Source of the DNA: Methanosarcinaceae archaeon | Lineage (GTDB): Archaea; Halobacteriota; Methanosarcinia; Methanosarcinales; Methanosarcinaceae | Length of the DNA: 8,839 bases | Assembly: GCA_016926455.1 (NCBI GenBank) | Contig: JAFGOO010000215.1 | Location: forward strand, 1-8,839 | Direction of reading: 5' to 3' | Shown: in pieces, positions 5,258 to 8,839 of the stretch | How positions within the stretch are numbered: the stretch's first letter is position 1 | Layout of the letters: each line of letters begins with the position of its first letter | Translations under genes and position numbers: made by a program | Notes under the pieces: model-generated | The model's database searches: none | Seen by the model: only the letters and a program-made list of their open reading frames with translations | What the model was told of the DNA's origin: nothing

Positions 5258-6097
5258 TCACTGATGCTCGACTCTCTTATGATAATACAGGTATTCTTGA
5301 GCATACCCGCAGAACTCTCCAAAATACCTGCGTCCCCATTCACCAATCTTATGCGAGTTAAGCTTCCCGCTAAAATACTCATCATCAGCATAGTTTATCT
5401 CGACGAACTGACGGACATGAGTATCTACAGGGAATGAATCCAGCTTTCCAAACGAAAACAAAAGAACACAGTCTGCAACCTTCTCACCAATTCCCTCAAC
5501 CTCCATGAGTCGTATTCTTGCATTATGAAAATCCATTTCAAACAGTTCATCAAAGCAAAGTTCACCACAACTAACCATCTGTGCAACTTTTTGAATGCGC
5601 CCGGCACGAAATCCCAGTTTGCACTCACAAAGGTCCGATACATTAGCATTTGCAAGGGTCCTAGCATCTGGAAAACTGTAAAATCCAGTTTCAATCTCAA
5701 CACCAAACATTCTGCATAGCAGCGAAATCCTTTTTTTGATAGTTGGTATGCTCGAAGCGGTTGCAAGCATGTAAGAGACCAGACATTCCCACGGCTTCTG
5801 TCGGATAATACGAAGTCCCCGGTATTTTTTAATAGCTTCATGTATATACTGGTCCCTATCGATACTGTTCAATATATACGGAAGGTCATCATCCAGCCGG
5901 AAATAATCGACAAAAAAGGTCATTGGCAGGTTTTTTGAATCGATCAAAACCTCCATAGTTTTCGAATCCTGCCACGTGCGAACGACCTCCCCATTTACCA
6001 CACCGACCCATCGGTCACCTTCACGTTCCCATCTAAAAACCTGACCACAGTCAAGTGTATGATCAAGCTTAAACTCTAACGTAGAAAAACTATGCAT
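5258..6097 (-). CDS. OGG1-like 8-oxoguanine DNA glycosylase/AP lyase (HhH-GPD family)
   Basis: A 279-residue base-excision repair enzyme expected to remove 8-oxoguanine and nick the abasic site. The N-terminal OGG1-type domain shows LDCGQVFRW (15-23), matching human SGQSFRW with the 8-oxoG-contacting glycine. The helix-hairpin-helix ends in GIGEKVADC, with catalytic Lys206 and the Cys equivalent to human C253. The GPD loop FPVDTHV carries catalytic Asp225. CGYAQEYLYYHKR near the C terminus matches human GWAQAVLF, keeping the Gln (267). Human N149-N151 and R154, of which N149 and R154 read the opposite cytosine, align with Ala114-Ser115-Ser116 and Thr119. ATG 6097 is chosen because it overlaps the kinase stop by 8 nt; TTG 6115 would add six residues. 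Third gene of the kinase operon. Confidence 0.85.
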   Translation of the reverse strand: MHSFSTLEFKLDHTLDCGQVFRWEREGDRWVGVVNGEVVRTWQDSKTMEVLIDSKNLPMTFFVDYFRLDDDLPYILNSIDRDQYIHEAIKKYRGLRIIRQKPWECLVSYMLATASSIPTIKKRISLLCRMFGVEIETGFYSFPDARTLANANVSDLCECKLGFRAGRIQKVAQMVSCGELCFDELFEMDFHNARIRLMEVEGIGEKVADCVLLFSFGKLDSFPVDTHVRQFVEINYADDEYFSGKLNSHKIGEWGRRYFGEFCGYAQEYLYYHKRVEHQ

Positions 6098-7433
6098 GTA
6101 TGGTATGCAGTTCAAGTTCCTTTAAAAATGTAGCGGCAGAAACCGTGTCACCAAGGCCAACGGTTGCTATTGGATCCTCACAAATAATGGTTGGAAGGAT
6201 GCATACCATATATCCGTTATGTATACCCGATGCTCCATGCTTCTGATATTCTCCATTAATATACTCAACTGTCTTTTGCATCTCTTTCAATCCAAAGGTG
6301 CTTTCCTTCAAAGTTGCTGCCGTTTCCTCAACAAATTCACGGTTGTTTAGCCTGCCAGTCGCTGCAAAGGTGGCAGCACATTTAACACCAAATCCCATCG
6401 CTTTGAGTTCCTGAACAGGATTGGCACTGAAATCGGAAGAAAAACTCATCACGAACTCCCGGGTATGAACTACCATTTTTTTGAGATTGAATGAAGACGC
6501 AGAGGCAATTGCTGCTTCTATGATAGAAGGCGCTTTCATCTGCAAAATCTCCTCCAAAGGCACTCCATGAACCATTGAAAGCATGACCAGTTCATCCTCA
6601 TTCATGCCTATACCATCAACAATACCTGATAGTTTTGAAAAAACAGCATAGGCAAGTTCCCTGCTCAGAAAATGCCCCATTTCGACATGGATCGCTAATT
6701 TGCTGTTCATACGTTTCCAGTTAGCTAGCTGTTCGGCAGCTCTTTTGATTTTATCAACATATTTTGAGCCATCTGGGTACGTTTCAATAAGCATATGGAA
6801 CCCGGAAATCATTGCCCCATCCATCTCCAAAATATGCTCGGTGGCAAACCTCTCAAAATCAGGATTGACTGCAAGCTCGATGTTTGCACGATCATAGGTT
6901 GCTATGAACCTATTTTCCCTGGGAACAGTGATTACTTCACTCTGGAACGAAAAAGTCTCAGCTTTTTTAAAATCAAAGACAAAGTGGATCAGTTCATCAT
7001 TTACATCGACTGTTTCAGAACCAGAAAATCTGGAAGGTGGAATAAGGATAGCCTTTTTTGAAAAAAAGGACAACTGTGTTGATGACGGTTTTACGACATT
7101 TGGGATAACCTCTTCAGCCCCCATCTCTGAAAGTACATTTGCCATAATGCCGGCGTTTCCTCCCATCCGGACAAGACCGTTCCCAAAAAAATTCTTCTTC
7201 AAATAATCAAATACATCCTTTTCGTATACAAGCCACTCTGCCCCGCTTCCCTCTCTCATACACAGAACAAGCCCTGCAAGAAAATCGGAAACCGAATGGA
7301 TTGAACCCGGTGGATTTTTGAATTTTCGGAGAATCTCATCTTGATTCTGCGACTCGAGTAGTTTTGATACCTCATCTCCAATGATATTGTACACAGAATC
7401 CAGATTTACATTATACCCGCAGAGTATCTTCAT
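6090..7433 (-). CDS. ADP-dependent sugar kinase (glucokinase/phosphofructokinase family), second tandem copy
   Basis: A 447-residue cytoplasmic kinase that uses ADP rather than ATP to phosphorylate glucose or fructose 6-phosphate in the archaeal modified Embden-Meyerhof pathway. It has the family's N-terminal sugar-binding motif GYNVNLD (6-12), MGGNAG (90-95), PRENR (171-175), the HxE motif HVE (249-251), GMNEDE holding the NxxE metal motif (Asn278, Glu281) and the C-terminal VGLGD (425-429) with the catalytic Asp429 of the ribokinase-like fold. All key residues are present. The ATG at 7433 is chosen because AAGGAAG lies 8 nt upstream and the sugar motif follows at once; a TTG at 7463 is less likely. 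It begins 32 nt after the upstream paralogue. Glucose versus fructose-6-phosphate preference cannot be read reliably from sequence. Confidence 0.88.
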   Translation of the reverse strand: MKILCGYNVNLDSVYNIIGDEVSKLLESQNQDEILRKFKNPPGSIHSVSDFLAGLVLCMREGSGAEWLVYEKDVFDYLKKNFFGNGLVRMGGNAGIMANVLSEMGAEEVIPNVVKPSSTQLSFFSKKAILIPPSRFSGSETVDVNDELIHFVFDFKKAETFSFQSEVITVPRENRFIATYDRANIELAVNPDFERFATEHILEMDGAMISGFHMLIETYPDGSKYVDKIKRAAEQLANWKRMNSKLAIHVEMGHFLSRELAYAVFSKLSGIVDGIGMNEDELVMLSMVHGVPLEEILQMKAPSIIEAAIASASSFNLKKMVVHTREFVMSFSSDFSANPVQELKAMGFGVKCAATFAATGRLNNREFVEETAATLKESTFGLKEMQKTVEYINGEYQKHGASGIHNGYMVCILPTIICEDPIATVGLGDTVSAATFLKELELHTIHA

Positions 7434-7441
7434 CAAAAATG

Positions 7442-7448
7442 CTTCCTT
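7442..7448 (-). promoter_or_regulatory. Ribosome binding site of the second ADP-dependent kinase
   Basis: AAGGAAG in gene direction, 8 nt before the ATG at 7433 and inside the 32-nt gap after the first kinase. It decides for the ATG over the in-frame TTG at 7463. Confidence 0.55.
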
Positions 7449-7465
7449 CAATACTGTTATCAAGA

Positions 7466-8839
7466 CTATATTTTCATCTCTGCCAGTATTGCCACAAAAG
7501 CACCTGCAGATATTGCATCCCCGATTCCAACCGTTGCAACCGGGTCATCCACAATTTTTGTTGGAATAATAATCAGATTATGAGTTGGAGTAGATATACA
7601 TCCATCCTTGAATTCGTCCATTGAGCAGACATCTCGCCTGACCAAGTATTTTCCAAGGATTTCAAGTCCCTCATAACCTTTTCTCGAGATGGGCACTTCA
7701 AGTCCCTTTGCAACATCATCAATGTTTTTTATATCTCCTAACAATGCCTGTGTCGCTGCCAGCGTTGATGCAAAAAGGAGTGCTTTCTTATGGCCCTCCA
7801 GATTAAGTGGATGGTTCTTTGAAACCACGCAGATGTAAAAGCCAAGCGAATGTACATGCACCCTTTCAAGTTTCAGTTCATGTAGCAGCCGTACTGCCCC
7901 TTCGTACAGTGCCACGATAGCTTTTTCATCTTTCTCAATGACCGAATACGCAAGTTCTTCGAATCCCATGACGTTCAATGCATTTGCGACCTCAACAGTA
8001 TCAAGTCCCAGAGACTGAACGTGACGGTATACTATATCCTTTAGAATCGCCTTCCTAATAACCCTGTTCGAGATTGATGTAAACTCCAGATGTATGCAGA
8101 TATCAGAATTTCCTTCTCTTAATCTTTCGATAACATTGACAGCCTTTTCAATATACTCATGGTACGTGGTTCCATCTTCATATTCTTCCCTTATCATCTG
8201 GTATCCTGCAAGAATTGCACCGTCGACATCCTCTTGAAGTTTTGGAAGCTGCTCATACAATTTTTTATTCATATCGATACGTATCCATGGTGGACGCGAT
8301 GAGATAATAAGACGGTTGTCTCTTGGAACTTCAAACTGCTCATAACCGTACTTGAACTTCATACCTTTCGAAAATTCGATGATCCAGTTCACTCTCGGCT
8401 TAAATTTGGGGTCATATGCTTCAGTGGGGTGTTTGAGAAGCAATACACCATCTTTAATAACCGGATGCATCAGATTTTTTGATTTAGCGAAATATTCAGC
8501 CTGTTCCATGGAAAGCCACGGTACATAGGTAATCACTTTTTTGATACCGAGATGTGCCAGATGATTGGATATTATCCCAGCCTGTCCTCCCATGCGCGCC
8601 TTATCAAAAACAAGATTATCCATCAACCATTCATGAATATCTGATGTATAGGTCGGAACTTCTGCTGCCTTACCATCTCGCATTGCAATTATAAGGCGTG
8701 CCAGAAAATCAGCAGGTGTTTTTATCTCTCTTGGATATGATGAAACCTTCTGCTGAATCTCATTCAGGTCAACAAGCATTAAAAGTTTAGCAATATCTTC
8801 TTCAGTTATGTGTTTAATAGCATCAATATTGCTGTTGTA
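7466..8839 (-). CDS. ADP-dependent sugar kinase (glucokinase/phosphofructokinase family), first tandem copy, start outside window
   Basis: The reading frame stays open to the window edge: upstream of the ATG at 8779 it continues with 20 codons, YNSNIDAIKHI and onward. That is the family's N-terminal sugar-binding motif, aligned with GYNVNLD in the neighbour, so the ATG at 8779 is internal and probably only a handful of residues are missing. Of the 457 visible residues, landmarks (counted from the edge) are MGGQAG (83-88), PRDNR (172-176), HLE (250-252) and VGIGD (437-441) with catalytic Asp441. The NxxE metal motif is changed: GLDTVE has Asp280 in place of Asn, while Glu283 is kept. The stop is 32 nt before the second kinase, so both are co-transcribed. 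It may differ from the neighbour in substrate or metal use; the sequence does not say which is which. Confidence 0.86.
   Translation of the reverse strand, partial: YNSNIDAIKHITEEDIAKLLMLVDLNEIQQKVSSYPREIKTPADFLARLIIAMRDGKAAEVPTYTSDIHEWLMDNLVFDKARMGGQAGIISNHLAHLGIKKVITYVPWLSMEQAEYFAKSKNLMHPVIKDGVLLLKHPTEAYDPKFKPRVNWIIEFSKGMKFKYGYEQFEVPRDNRLIISSRPPWIRIDMNKKLYEQLPKLQEDVDGAILAGYQMIREEYEDGTTYHEYIEKAVNVIERLREGNSDICIHLEFTSISNRVIRKAILKDIVYRHVQSLGLDTVEVANALNVMGFEELAYSVIEKDEKAIVALYEGAVRLLHELKLERVHVHSLGFYICVVSKNHPLNLEGHKKALLFASTLAATQALLGDIKNIDDVAKGLEVPISRKGYEGLEILGKYLVRRDVCSMDEFKDGCISTPTHNLIIIPTKIVDDPVATVGIGDAISAGAFVAILAEMKI

Overview
The window looks like the chromosome of a euryarchaeon, most likely a methanogen of the Methanosarcinales. 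Four points suggest this: an archaeal WtpABC-type tungstate/molybdate transporter, two ADP-dependent sugar kinases (a family largely confined to Thermococcales and methanogens among prokaryotes), TATA-like promoter elements, and AT-rich sequence carrying IS200/IS605-type elements. The genus cannot be read from the sequence alone.

Layout. Every intact gene is on the minus strand, and the only plus-strand features are insertion-sequence remnants. From the right edge, reading in the direction of transcription: an ADP-dependent sugar kinase whose first few codons lie beyond the window, a second complete kinase of the same family, and an OGG1-like 8-oxoguanine DNA glycosylase overlapping it by 8 nt. 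These three form one probable transcription unit. After 128 bp comes a TauE/SafE-family membrane permease. A 532-bp IS605-type element follows (3739-4270), oriented opposite to the genes. Its tnpB has lost most of its middle, but both terminal hairpins and the omega-RNA scaffold region remain. Next is the operon wtpA-wtpB-wtpC-modE. The window ends (1-85) inside a second, 94% identical copy of the same element's right end, abutting the 3' end of modE.

How the genes work together. WtpA is a lipoprotein that captures tungstate or molybdate outside the cell, WtpB is the membrane channel and WtpC the ATPase. The ModE-like protein has a winged-helix DNA-binding domain and a Mop/TOBE oxyanion-binding domain and should sense the imported metal. 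A dyad directly in front of wtpA (CGTTATAT-N8-ACATATCG in gene direction) looks like a ModE box, so the operon is probably shut off by its own last gene product when metal is plentiful. The tandem ADP kinases belong to the modified Embden-Meyerhof pathway of archaea (glucose and/or fructose-6-phosphate phosphorylation with ADP).

Most worth following up: the internally deleted tnpB element with intact ends and a conserved guide-RNA scaffold present in two copies with different downstream guides; the ModE box; replacement of the cytosine-reading residues in the OGG1-like enzyme; and the divergent metal-motif residue in one of the two ADP kinases.
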